Assembly (NCBI GenBank): GCA_947579665.1
Contig: CANPUZ010000072.1
Span: forward strand, 124,001 to 188,000
Origin: Sympetrum striolatum
Taxonomy: Eukaryota > Arthropoda > Insecta > Odonata > Libellulidae
DNA length: 64,000 bases
Reading direction: 5' to 3'
The first letter of the stretch is position 1. Each line of letters opens with the position of its first letter. Below the pieces are notes generated by a model that saw nothing but the letters and a program-made list of their open reading frames with translations, ran no database searches and was not told the DNA's origin. The translations under genes were made by a program, and so were the position numbers. Positions 23,849-35,289 of this stretch are shown here, piece by piece.

Positions 23849-24759
23849 TCAAAACCTTATGGTTGTGACAGGAAGATTAGCAGATAAAGCTTGGAAAATT
23901 AAGAATTAATTGAAATCAGGCTGCTTCGTAGAACATGAAGAAAAATCTTCCATCTTCAGTATGTACAATGAATGCAGAAAAAAATAATGGTGAAGTCCAT
24001 AAGAGAAGCAATTATTGGGCTTTAATTTTAACATTATGCAGGCATAGCATAACTAAAACTGTTACAGCAACAACGTAAAATTAATATTTTTTATAAATTG
24101 CTAAAGTAATGTATGGAAAGAGATCCAGCAGTAAATACTTTAGATAAAATATACCTCTATGTAGTCATTGCTAGCATTAACAAGTTACCAAATTGTTATT
24201 ATTAAAGTTCCTAGTTATTACAGTTTCTCAAAACAATTAATTCATCAAACCCCTAAAAAGTGCATGAACTATAAATCCTTCCAGAATATAAATCTTAGAT
24301 TTTCCCATCTTATCCTTATTACAAGCATGACATGAAATCTTTCATCGAATTGGAAGTTTAAATTGCTAACGTAATTATTAAAGTACGGATAAATTGTAGA
24401 ATTATGTATTTTCAGTTTTCCTCCTGGAAATCCGGGAAATATTTAGGAAGGATCAAAAATCTTTGGCTAAAATTGGCGTAACTATAAGAATGTGGGTGTA
24501 AATTAATCCAAACTATAAAATATACAATACTTTCATTCTTTATTCAAGTATATCTGCTTGAGAAGACAGTGAAATAGTCAATAATAAAATGGACAATCAA
24601 AGGAGTTACAAAGAGGGTGCTTAAGAGCATATTAAGAATCATTTGAACATATTACCTATAAATAATAAAAGACAACTTAGCAAATGAATAACAAATCCCA
24701 AATGACAATGATGATACCATGTTCAATACACAAATGGAAACAAAACACACCCAAGAGAA

Positions 24760-25600
24760 TTATGACAAATCAAACCAACAAAAAACCACTAAAAACATCC
24801 AAATATGCATTAAATAACATTTTAGAGTCTCTCTTGATTTCCAAAATATTACACTCTCATATGACAACAATCGAAGGAATTAATATAACCACAAATTCAA
24901 AATGAAACCCAGATGACGAACGATTAAACACCAACATGACAGGAATCGAAGGAATTAAATTTACCACAAATTCGAAACAAAACCCAGACCATGAATGATT
25001 AAACACCCACATGACAACAATTGAAGGAATTAAATTAACCGCAAATTCAAAATGAAACCCAGACAACGAACGATTAATCACCCATTTGACAATAATCGAA
25101 GGAATTAAATTAACCACAAATCCAAAACAAAACCCAGACGACGAACGATTAAACACCCTTTTGACAACAATCGATGGAATTAAAATAACCACAAATTTAA
25201 AACTATATAAAACCCGATGATGGATTACAACAACCTGTGAAATCAAAAGGAGCCCCTAAAACCTTTAAAAACCAAGCTATCATCAGAAAACAGCCAAAAA
25301 ATACTAAAACCATGTTTTCTGACAGATGTCTGGAGATTTTGGAATCCCTCTTGATTTCCAAACTATTACACACCCATATAGCAACAATCGAAGGAATTAA
25401 TGTAACCATAAATTCAAAACGATATGAAACCCAAACAACTAATGATTATGACCATGTACGAAATCAATAGAAGCCCTAAAACTTTTAAAAACCAAACTAT
25501 CATCAAAAAACAGCCCAAAAAATACAAAAACCATGTTTTCCGACATATGTTTGGATGTTTTGGAATTCCTCTTGATTTCCAAAGCAAAATATACAAACAA
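24760..25600 (+). repeat. nested tandem repeats, 75-bp unit inside a longer unit
   Basis: CAATCGAAGGAATTAA recurs at about 24868, 24943, 25019, 25093 and 25169 (period about 75 bp) with ACCACAAATTCAAAA and AAACCCAGACGACGAACGAT between. A longer motif (CATCCAAATATG or TGTCTGGAGATTTTGG, then CTCTTGATTTCCAAA) recurs near 24.80-24.85, 25.32-25.37 and 25.53-25.58 kb. The 129-codon minus frame over the array is repeat-driven and is not treated as a gene. Confidence 0.85.
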
Positions 25601-25851
25601 AATCAACAATCAACACACTTAGAAGAACATTAAAATTAAGTTGAGCTTTCACACTCTGATATCTCTTGATCTTCAATGAAAACTTAATATATGCATGCAA
25701 ACAAAATAAAAACTAAACTTAAGAATGAATACTTTCAGAAGAACATACTCTAATATTTAACATTCACATCCCCAGATTTAGTTGCACTTAAAGTTCCATT
25801 AAATACAACTCCATTCAATAAAAAATCTACAGCTCCAAAAACTGATGAAGT

Positions 25852-25978
25852 TCACTTTAAAGTCCCCTGTAAAACTGTATTCTGCACAATGTTTGCATTT
25901 TCTTCTTTCCCATGCACAAAAAACAAACTGATATCAAGGTGCTCCATGAAGAGTTCCACATAAAACTTGCTAATAAGT
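25852..25978 (-). other. possible terminal exon, unrecognised protein
   Basis: The minus strand has a TTTGTTGCAG acceptor at 25979, then 41 codons including ISKFYVELFMEHLDISLFF and VHGKEENANIVQNTVLQG before a TGA. After the TGA the same frame stays open for another 33 codons, with FGAVDFLLNGVVFNGTLSA, up to a TAG at 25752. This could be a real last exon ending at the TGA, or a pseudogene with a premature stop. Family not recognised. Confidence 0.25.
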
Positions 25979-26911
25979 CTGCAACAAATGTATTAGTTCT
26001 TGTACTATCCACAACTTGGTAGAAGGAGTAGTAGATGGTCTGGCATCCACTAGTTTCTGTCCACATCTACTCCATTGACTAGTTGGATTTCAGCTGGATT
26101 TAGCAGCTATGCGTAATTACAGTTTTTGATATTAATAAAACAAACAATAAGATGGCAGTAGTCTCTTTTAAACCTCCAAATCACATTAATAAATATCATA
26201 ACCAGATAAGCAAAGTAATGCAATGCAAATAACATGATAAACCAAGAAACCAGAATGAGAGCAATTATCTAAATGTTAACATACCATAGTAGGTAAAAAC
26301 AAGATGCAATATGAGATCCATTTGGGGAACCACAATTTTATGGATCATTAAAATAATACTTATATAACATATCCTATACTTTATGTTAGAAGAAGATACT
26401 AGGATTGAGCTGTAATTTACAGATGCCCATCACAAAGGTTTATCAAGACTTTAAGATGAAGCACTTTTGCAGATTCAGGCATTTCTCAGTCTGATTTACA
26501 GCAAGAATTCTTAGTTGTCATACAGGATACATCTAAAAATCTAATTTTTGAACAACATACCAGCACAATAACAAAGATTGTGCCATGACAAGAGTTCTTC
26601 AACATAAGGAGCCAAGTCCACACCAAATTGAAATTACTCTTAATCATTTGAATATTGTTGCATTGGGCCCAAATGCTTAATATTTAATTATTTTTCATCA
26701 TCAGAAATCAGAGCAATTTCTCTGATAAGATTATACTTAAAAATAAAAATGATTGGTCAATCCATAATGCTAAAGCAATTGCTACTAAAAATCCTTACAC
26801 GATATTTATATATTTAAAAACATTTTGAAATCCATGAGCATACTTCCCATAAAATGTATGAAGCAACTTATTATGCAAATACGAATTACGCATTGACGAA
26901 TGAGAACAAAT

Positions 26912-27570
26912 GACAACTTATTTCCATGAGAAACAATCTGTATCAGCAGATTGACAAATAACATTGACATATCAATGATACCAAACAAATGTCTACCTTA
27001 TTAGTTTGAATAAAATATTACAAACTTAGTCTCAATAAGTCATTTAAAAATAAGATATGAAATAATATAAACCACTTAAATAAAAAAGGATTAACTTAGG
27101 AAGGACTGATCAAGACCCAACAATACATTCTATGAACCAGAGCAAAAATGCAACGACAAATGTGAAACTTCTATGAATAACCAACAATGCCCTTTTTGGG
27201 ATCCACCCTGAACAAATTATACATTAGCCAATGTAAACAAATTGCAACTTATTTCCATGAGGAATATCTGTAGGAGCAGATATACAAATAGCATTGACAG
27301 CCATATTTCCAAATATGCGTAAGAAAGTATCAATTCTTTATATTCGATGTGAGATACCTTTTTGATTCAATACAATATTACACACATAACAGCCTCACTG
27401 AGCCATATAAAACGTATAATAATATACTAATAGAATAAATTTAAACTACCAAGGATTAACATAGAAAAGACTGATCATGGCCAAACAATACATTCTAAGA
27501 ACCAAAGCAAAAATGTAATGACAAATGTGGAACATCTGCGAATACCCTACACATTGCTCCTTTTGGCATG
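26912..27570 (+). repeat. diverged tandem duplication, unit about 330 bp
   Basis: Two blocks (about 26.91-27.21 and 27.24-27.57 kb) share ACTTATTTCCATGAG, AGCAGAT-ACAAATA-CATTGACA, AAGGATTAAC, GACTGATCA and CAATACATTCTA followed by AACCA-AGCAAAAATG in the same order. Substitutions and indels are frequent, so it is old. Confidence 0.7.
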
Positions 27571-28330
27571 TGACAGGAATTTTCAACTAAATGATAACCA
27601 CTTTGTTCAAGTTATTTAGTATTTTCTCAAGGTATAAATAACTTGTCCTACCATCCTACTCTTTAGTTAAGCTCATTGCTGAATCAGCCGAAGTAGAGGG
27701 GGGGGAAGGGGTCGGCTTTTTTATTCTGAACATTCATTCTATCTCAGCCTATCTTTACTCTTATATTTCAAAGATTCCTAACTCCTAACAGTATACAGAG
27801 CAAATGAAGAAAAATTTATCCACTGCTAGAAATATCCATATCGAAAAGCCTAAGAAAGATAAGAAATATAAGATTAATAAATGTACCAATAGACTGAAAA
27901 GTAAATAACACTTAAATTTAACTGAAGATCAGATTCACAAGGAAACCTGTAAACAAATGAAAAGAGTATTAAGAATATAAATTCAAATGGAATATATATA
28001 ATGTTAATCTGTCTCAGGAATTACTATACTCATGTTTAGCTTTAAAGTCATCTGTAAGAAAAATTCTAGTCTAAATGCTAGATTAGTTTTGACTGTGGTT
28101 AATATTTAATCTAAGACCAACTACAAAGACCAACAACTAAAAAGAGAGCATGCTTGGTACCATTACATCTGCAATGAGGATGCTATAAGGAGGAATAGCA
28201 GAACATATGAAATACATATAAAAATTAAAACAAAGTGCATAAAATAACATATGGGGGCCCCCAAATAAAATATCACAAAAGTTATTTTTATATGCATAAA
28301 ATAATACACCTTTCTGAGACAACAATTAAC

Positions 28331-28332
<2 letters not shown>

Positions 28333-28367
<35 letters not shown>

Positions 28368-28371
28368 TTAA
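28333..28371 (+). repeat. (TAA)n microsatellite
   Basis: About 13 uninterrupted AAT/TAA triplets. Confidence 0.95.
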
Positions 28372-28532
28372 CAAAGTACAAATATTAATTGAAGCCCTGC
28401 TGTAAAAATGAAAACATTTTTACAATTACTGAAAATTACTATTCTTGCAAGTACCAATGAACATTTAAGAAACTTGACAAGGTAATACCATTTCCTGGAA
28501 TTGTGCAATTCATTAATGCAAAGAGATAAAAA

Positions 28533-28638
28533 TCAATCCAAGGGCATCTGTGGATTGATGCTGCATGGCTGGAAGAACAACTTCAATTCTTTATGGTATC
28601 TAAACTCATAGCCTGGCTCTTTGCGTATGGACTCTGAT
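28533..28638 (-). CDS. putative last coding exon, unknown gene
   Basis: Reading leftward, a pyrimidine-rich acceptor (TTTCATTCATTTTCAG) ends at 28639. After one base that completes a split codon come 34 codons and a TGA at 28533-28535. The peptide includes SESIRKEPGYEFRYHKELKL and FFQPCSINPQMPLD; its mixed, charged composition is unlike the AT-driven frames nearby. An upstream exon ending with two bases of a codon is required. The exon-like frame at 32904-33023 ends in phase 0, so it cannot be joined directly; a middle exon would be needed. I do not recognise the protein. Confidence 0.4.
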
Positions 28639-28759
28639 CTGAAAATGAATGAAACAATTACATGATTAAATAACTATATATTAATATGACAAGCAACAGC
28701 AAGAGGAACAAGTAGTGTAAGAGTACATCAGTATAGTAAAGAAATTAAGAACTATCACG

Positions 28760-28930
28760 GCCATATTCATAGATCGTTGATTTAGCGTGTAACTAGAGGT
28801 TGCTATGTAGTGATTAACTATCGAGTGATTAACGACTAACTAAAATGTGGTACTCATAGATTTCAACTAGTGTGAAACTAGAGGTTGCTACATAGACAAC
28901 TGCTACACAACTGAAAGTGACACAGGGTGA
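28760..28930. repeat. MITE-like sequence with ATTCATAGATCGTTG end
   Basis: Starts at ATTCATAGATCGTTGATTTA and contains GTGAAACTAGAGGTTGCTA twice in related forms. The inverse of a similar end (GCTAAACAATCTATGAAT) occurs at about 32.79-32.81 kb together with AGCTAGGGGTTGCTA. These look like two copies or ends of one TIR family; no gene inside. Confidence 0.4.
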
Positions 28931-28941
28931 GTTTAATGGTG

Positions 28942-29837
28942 GGAAAGTGAAGAAAAAAAAAAACGCAACCCGCAGAGCACTGGTGAGAATTTTTCTCCAG
29001 CTCCCCTTTAACTACATGTATTTTTGGGGTTTTATTTTCCTCTCATACGGGACTCAGGAGCTTGTCTATCCTATGACATGGACTCAGATAGTTTAAATGA
29101 ACCTTTCACTTAACGATCATGTTCGATTTTTTTCTCCAAGTCCTATTGATTCTTTTCATCATGGAAAATAAAACATGCCTGCAATGTAAACTTCTCGGAT
29201 GCCGGTGTTGTCTGCTAGAGTGATATAAAAAACGAATCATCTGCAAACTTCCGCAAACTGTATTAAAACCTCGATTATTATATTGTTAATTTTATGTGTA
29301 TTATAAAGCATAAATCCGACTTAGTTTTTCATCGATCAATACCAAGTATGGAATAAAAATTCCTTAATAATCGTTTACCGCAATGAGATAAAGCTACTCC
29401 ATCATACATTATAATAGCTCATTAGGGTAATTAGAGATTTTCCGCTTGTGCAAATGTATGTTCTAATTCATAATTGGGGCTCAATGCAGTAAAAGTTGTC
29501 AAAATGACGAATCTGTTCTTACAGCCAAATGCACTGCAATTGGTCATATTGACGGCAAAAGCAAGCCCCTGCTTATTTAACCTATTAAACCTTTAGAAAC
29601 ACAATAATAACAAAATTACTTCGTGTTACACATTGCTCAAACTACATGTTGTGTTCGAATCACTCAATCAAACCTTGATAACTCTGTATCAAAGCCGAAA
29701 AATCAAGAAAAAACAATGTATTAGTATAGGGAGGTACGAAAAATTCTCAACAGCATGGGGAAATTCGCAATTTGCCGCTTTGCCCCTGGCTTCACTTTTG
29801 GTCGCTAAAGGGAGATAGGTTATGCTACTCCTGTGGA
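28942..29837 (-). repeat. dispersed repeat copy 2 (pairs with 22.77-23.85 kb)
   Basis: Same repeat as at 22773-23848, in the same orientation about 6.1 kb away and shorter by about 180 bp. Similarity by eye is high in blocks, with many point differences. It contains the short THAP-like frame listed separately. It could be a DNA transposon derivative or a segmental duplication. Confidence 0.8.
29431..29547 (-). pseudogene. 38-codon frame with THAP-like N-terminus
   Basis: ATG at 29547 opens MTNCSAFGCKNR, matching the start of THAP zinc fingers (M-x-x-C-x4-C-x-N-R). It then runs directly into VILTTFTALSPNYELE and ends TFAQAENL. The rest of a THAP domain (the C2CH second half and the AVPTIF-type tail) is missing. 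Copy 1 of the repeat has the homologous ATG but a stop four codons later. THAP domains occur in host regulators and in P-element-type transposases. The match covers only about 12 residues, so it may be a truncated first exon or chance. Confidence 0.35.
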
Positions 29838-30559
29838 AAGTGACGTTCTGAATTTGGCAACCTTGCATCAGCACCTCAACCAAATGAAAAAGTTGTTTAC
29901 ATTGCTTCTGCCCAAAGGCAAGGCTAATTTTCATCCAATTTTTCTTAAAGAAGCGATTGATATGGAATCTCTATCATCCATTCTTTCTGCTGTTTGATGT
30001 ATTGAAATATTCTCAAGTAAAATCTATTGTATTGGTTTTCTATGGTGCAAATAACATCAGATAAATACAAAACTTACAGAGGATGTCTAGGATGGGCAAA
30101 CATTGGTACACTCTTCTTATTGACACGTTGGAGATAGTCTTTACATTGTTTATTTTCACGGTTGTTTATTCAATTAAAATATCTAAAAATCAATTGTTAA
30201 GGTTTTTATGCCGTAAAGAATATGGTATAAATATACGACAGGCAGGCAAGGTATGGTGAGTTCACTAGGTCAACTATTTATCAAGATTTTCTCCCGTGAT
30301 TTCCAATTATACAACTTTTTAATTGGTAGGGAACATATTCAGATAATTTAAATTGTATTATTTGTTAAGATTTCTAGTTTTTTTATAATAATATTCAATT
30401 GAGACCTTAAGTTCATATTAAGTATCAATGAGCATTCAGAAAGGAGGTCATGAAGAGATAAACTGGACACAAGACGATTTGAGAAATGTTTGTTGACAGC
30501 TAAACCATCATTTACAGAGAGTATCATGTTCTTTCTTACAGTTTGTTGCTATTTATATT

Positions 30560-31370
30560 CACAGATATGGACTTAAGTTTGTAGTTATTATGCTTTCTGT
30601 GAATTTATTGAATGTCGTTATTCGACAGTGCAGGAAAAAGTGCAGAGAAAAGCTGCTCGATATGGTATGGGAAATTTTTGGAAAACAGATAGTATAACAG
30701 ATATGCTGAAGATTCTCAGTTGGGATAAATTAGTAAAAAGAAGAAAAATTAATCAAGTAAGGTAAAGTTAGTAAGTTAGTCAGCTTAAGGTTGCATTTAT
30801 AGTATAGTTGCAAGTAAAGATGGGTGAGAAGGTTCCCAGAATTCAATCAAGAAACCAGACTTCCTTGGGAAAAATAGCCACGAGCTAAAAATTAAAACTA
30901 GGCCGCATAGAACAGATATAGCAAAGTATTCTTTTCTAAACAGAGTTATCTCTGAATGGAATGCGTTACCTGAATCCCTCTTTAAGCCCTTACCTGTGAG
31001 TTTTAAATCCTTTAAAAAGAAATGTTTTCAAATTTTGAAAGATATTAATGTATTTTGGGGACTATTCTATATTTAATTTTATTAACGATATTCTGGATGA
31101 AGTAGGGGATTGCTTTACAGGGTATATACGGTTGGGTTTTACCTCGTGACCACTACAGTAGCCGAGAAGGCCTGTCATGAACCTTGAAAAATCCAGAATA
31201 AACAAAATACTTATTACAATATCGTTATTTTTATATGTTAATATTGTTTTATTATATTATGTTATGATTAACTTGTATAGTATCATGTTTAACATTTTAA
31301 GACTAACACCTGGCAACAGAAAATTTGCAGTTGTTAATTGTAAATAAATAAATAAATATTCATAGAAACT
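30560..31370 (+). mobile_element. 5'-truncated non-LTR retrotransposon (ORF2 C-terminus and 3' tail)
   Basis: From about 30628 one frame reads VQEKVQRKAARYGMGNFWKT, then SITDMLKILSWDKLVKRRK. After short frame breaks follow FLNRVISEWNALPESLF and a basic FKSFKKKCF end near 31045. This is the conserved segment C-terminal to reverse transcriptase in Jockey/I-like arthropod LINEs. About 320 bp of 3' untranslated sequence ends in an (AAAT)n tail at 31341-31360. Everything 5' of this is missing, as is usual for LINE insertions. Confidence 0.8.
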
Positions 31371-32900
31371 ACTCTATTACATCCATATTCAATTATTTTT
31401 TCATTATGAAGAGGTATAAATACAGAGAGATCAACTTTTAAGGTTCATTCACATAAAAATGGCTTGATTATTACTTCACTTTCATAGCACTGCTAAAAAA
31501 TTAATATATTATATCAGAAATGTCAGCAGATTTGCAATGAAGATGATTAAGTAAAATTATTTAAGCAAATTATGCAAGCCCACACAAAAAATCCTACAGA
31601 GGGTCATCACAATGATATTTCCATTATAACCTGATGAATTATACTAGAAATGCAAATGTTCAATAAATTTCCCAACAGAAGTTTTTCTCTTTCATGGTGC
31701 TATTAAGAATTGAAGGTATGCATTATCCATTTATCCATTTCAATGAATATGCCAAGTGCCAAGATAGGACATAATTAACACTTCTTTCAAAACAATGCAT
31801 GCAATACTTAAAGCAAAACTTTGATGGCCCAGATTTAAAAATGAATGTTTAGAAACAATTTATAAACTCATTTTAACTTACTTTAACATCATTCACTATT
31901 ATCATTCATCTATATATCTTTATCATGCATACTTGATCCTGCTTTTATATTAACAATCATGAAAAACACTATTGAGTCTTAAGTAAATGTAACACATACT
32001 TTTCTCTATACTGTAACTAGAAGGCAAATGATAATCATTCCATTCACAATTGAAAAATATAACTTCCTTTATTCAGCTTTCTCCCAATCAATCAAAGTAA
32101 CCTTTCAGGTCACAATTCTGAAATCTATATTTACATCTAAATTCTCTGTCAGGGTATCTCAGATTCACTTAAGGCAAATAAACTCTTTAAAAAAATCACC
32201 CTTTTGTTATTTTTCACACCCCTTTTACTTCCAAAACTTCAGTATCATCGTAGAACAAATTTATATGAATACAAATCCAGAAACAACTAGGTACCAGTTG
32301 AAATTCATACAAGTTGCTTAGGAGAATTTAAGGAATGATACCGCCCTCAAAATTAAATGCGTAGAAAGTGATAAATAATATTAAAATGAAGAAAAATACG
32401 TTTTAGAGCATATGGAACAAAACTTTTTATGAACTCGATACTGTCTGCTACATATAGACTACCAAAAGGAATGCAAACAATAAATAAATTCAATACTGCA
32501 GTAAGAAAATGCAGAAAATACAGTTAACAGTCTAATTAGAATGTCAAATCTGACAAATTTACAGCTAATAATACACAATATCCGTTCATCGCTTAACTGC
32601 TAACAAAACCGGAGGAAGAAATTCCATTATGGCGTCAAAATCATTGGCTAGTTACATTTAAAACAAGGGGTCCCGCGTCACTAGCGATAACTATTTTATT
32701 TAGTTACATGGTATGCCATCAGAGCCTTAGCAGTGCCAAGTCAATCTACGAGTACGAAATTTAGAAATAATCATACGTTAGCTTTAGCTAGGGGTTGCTA
32801 AACAATCTATGAATTAGGCAATCAATATTTAATAAAATCAATCTTAGAAGAAGAGCCAGATTACATTTTTCATATGAAATAATAATACTATTCAAACAAA
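31371..32900. other. AT-rich DNA, no gene seen
   Basis: No motif-bearing frame. The 97-codon plus frame at 32028-32321 has no similarity I recognise. A TIR-family end lies near 32.79-32.81 kb. Confidence 0.4.
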
Positions 32901-32903
32901 TAC

Positions 32904-33023
32904 CTTGAAGAATATGAGAAAATCTTGGGCATCACCATAATTTCCTTGGTTTTTAGAATTTGTTGTTAATAATGAGCATCGTTTCATTAAAAAGGCCAGG
33001 ATACAAAATCCACCAAAAGACAT
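32904..33023 (-). CDS. putative first coding exon, unknown gene
   Basis: An ATG at 33023 follows an in-frame TAG 15 nt upstream and opens 40 codons with no stop up to AAG|GTATTTG, a plausible donor (GT at 32903-32902). The peptide begins MSFGGFCILAFLMKRC, a possible short signal or membrane stretch, and ends NYGDAQDFLIFFK. The exon ends in phase 0. It may belong with the putative last exon at 28533-28638 on the same strand, though their phases do not join directly. Not recognised; short exons like this can arise by chance. Confidence 0.3.
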
Positions 33024-33754
33024 CTGATCGATGATCTACAGCAGGAGGACCAACTTCTCTTTTTGGTCAGAGAATTAATAGTCTTCTCTCTAAGGGCACA
33101 AGTAAATGAACATGAATAACTTTCATCAGAAATTAATTAGATTAAAAATAGCAAAAGCAACAAGTAATTTTATAAAAATCACTATGGTGAAGAAATCAAC
33201 AAGATCTATGCTCTTTTACCATTCCTTTACTTACAAATACATGAACTCCCAAAAAAAATTTGAGTAGTTTGTTGAGAATTGCAAGAATCCTTTCACAGAA
33301 ATGGCCAGGAAGAAACATCCGAGGAATCATTTTGCTGATTTATGTTCTGGCTGCAATAACTCCTCTTCAAGTTGAACAATTAGCAGGTGAACTATTTGCC
33401 TGTGAACTCAGATTGGATAAGAATTAGTGAAAACATACATAAATATGGAAAACTAAAGCAAATCAACATTTTTATTATGAACCTCTGACACATAATCCCC
33501 ACTAACCAAATTTTAAATGGTGCGCAAATATGTAGTTAAATAATTTAGGGAAAAGAGGCTCTTATGAATTGAGGAGCAAACTTCTAGGTGAGTAAATCCG
33601 GAACACAAATCCTGGTCCTCCAAGATAAGGATAAAGTATGGGGCTAGCAACTCTACCCTATAAAAATATAAAAATTAAATATAATATGAATCCACTAATT
33701 ACGCCTTGGATTAATCATGTCTGATAGTTGACCTGACAAATTGGTATGGGCATT

Positions 33755-35250
33755 GAGTATAGAAAATTAACAACTTGGAATGTAAAAACCATGCCAAAAC
33801 CAGGAAAGAAAGAAATTTCCAATTACATATTTGGAAAATAACTAGGACATAATACCTCTTCCAGAAGTTGGATGGGTAAGATCTATTAGAATTGATAAGA
33901 TTTGACAGTACTTTACAGTGGTCCTAGACATTCAATTTGATTATATGGAATCGGCTTCATGATCTATCTATAATTGTATCAAGGAATAAATGTGTTAAAA
34001 TTTGAGCTATTATGGTCCAATATAAAGTGCAAAACTGCAAGCATTTGCTTCAAAGGCAGACAAACAACGACAAATGAACAATGTACCAAATGTAACAGAT
34101 GAAAAATGTAAAAGAGCAAGAAATAACTGAAAATACTGAAAAGAAAAAATGGAATATTTTAAAATATTGTAGAAAGTATCAACAGAATTTAAAAAATATG
34201 AAAGCCCAGATCTAATGAGAGTAAAACATGAACTGGTCAGTAGCACTTGAAAATCAGGGAAGCTTCATGAAGATATGAGAACTGGATTGATTAGCCCAAT
34301 ATTTAAGAGAAAGATGATAAATTGGAATGCAAAAACTATGGAGGATTATGTTACTGTAGCAAGTAAAATCTTCACTAGTATTATCCTGTAATAAATAAGC
34401 ATCTATGCCAAAAAAATTCAAGAAAAATCTGTGTGGCCTTAGATGTAGAAGCACCATTGATTATAAATTCAGGGTGACAAATAATGAAGAACTGTTATGA
34501 ATACAACATTCATTTGCATATGTGGATGATATACCTCAGATAGTGTGAATGATCTAAAGGAAATATTAACTGACATTGGAGGTATTTGGTAAAGAATGGA
34601 CCTCAATGTAAATTAAGATAAGACCATAAACATGAAAAATATCTTCTAGGGAGTCATTTGGGACTACATGTTAAGGACATAAGTATTATTCCAAGGTATG
34701 GAAATTTTCTGAATAAAAATAATATTTCTGAGGAGATAAATTGAAGAGTAATGTAAGGTAACAAGGCATATTTTGCAAATAAACCCCTCAAATTAACTTC
34801 TGCACTGGAAATGTAAATTGAAAATTTATGAAACCCTGATATGACCAGAAGTTTGGTATGACATTGGTCCTATCCAAATGAGATGAAAAACCACTAAGAA
34901 GATTTAAAGAATGATTAGGAGAATTTATGGCCCAGTCAAAGATGAAGAAATGTGGAGAATCAGAATGAACAGGGAAATAAAGAAAATATTGGAAAAGAAG
35001 GATTTAGAAGGATCTCCAAGTCAATGCAGCTATAATTGTTAGACCATGTTGAAAGAAGTGCAGAATGCCCAAATTGTTAATTAATAGTAAGATGAGAGGA
35101 GGAAAATATAAAGACCACACAAAATATGGCTGCAATTTGTTAAAAAGGGCCTTAAGTCAATGGTAATAGGAAGATTGAGAAAGCAAAGATTTGATCTTAA
35201 TGTAGGCAGTCAAGGCACACAACGGGCTGAGGATGATCTCAATTCAAGTA
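33755..35250 (+). mobile_element. internally deleted, decayed LINE (endonuclease start, RT motif, C-terminus)
   Basis: Three pieces lie in the correct order with many stops and shifts. Near 33758, YRKLTTWNVKTM resembles the start of the LINE endonuclease domain (L-x-x-TWNV). Near 34515, FAYVDDIPQI carries the reverse-transcriptase YxDD motif and is followed by DLKEILTDIGG and RMDLNVN. Near 34918, RIYGPVKDEEMWRIRMN, then LLDHVERSAE and a basic tail, match the C-terminal region of common arthropod LINEs. The spacing is too short for an intact element, so most of EN and RT is deleted. Confidence 0.7.
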
Positions 35251-35289
35251 ATTAGGTCAAATGATTTAATGCTTATGTAAGATAATTAG

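Larger units (their letters stand above)
25630..28320. other. AT-rich DNA, possible introns or intergenic
   Basis: No recognisable protein domain. It contains one exon-like frame (25852-25978), one tandem duplication (26.91-27.57 kb) and a G9 run near 27.70 kb. Confidence 0.4.

Noticed and set aside
24857..25246. 129-codon repetitive frame on the minus strand
   Set aside because: Follows a 75-bp tandem repeat (75 is a multiple of three), so openness is a by-product of the repeat.
24760..25600. CRISPR-like array
   Set aside because: Units are contiguous tandem repeats of about 75 bp without distinct unique spacers, in eukaryotic DNA.
32028..32321. 97-codon plus-strand frame
   Set aside because: AT-driven composition, no motif, no splice context; could not be supported as a gene.
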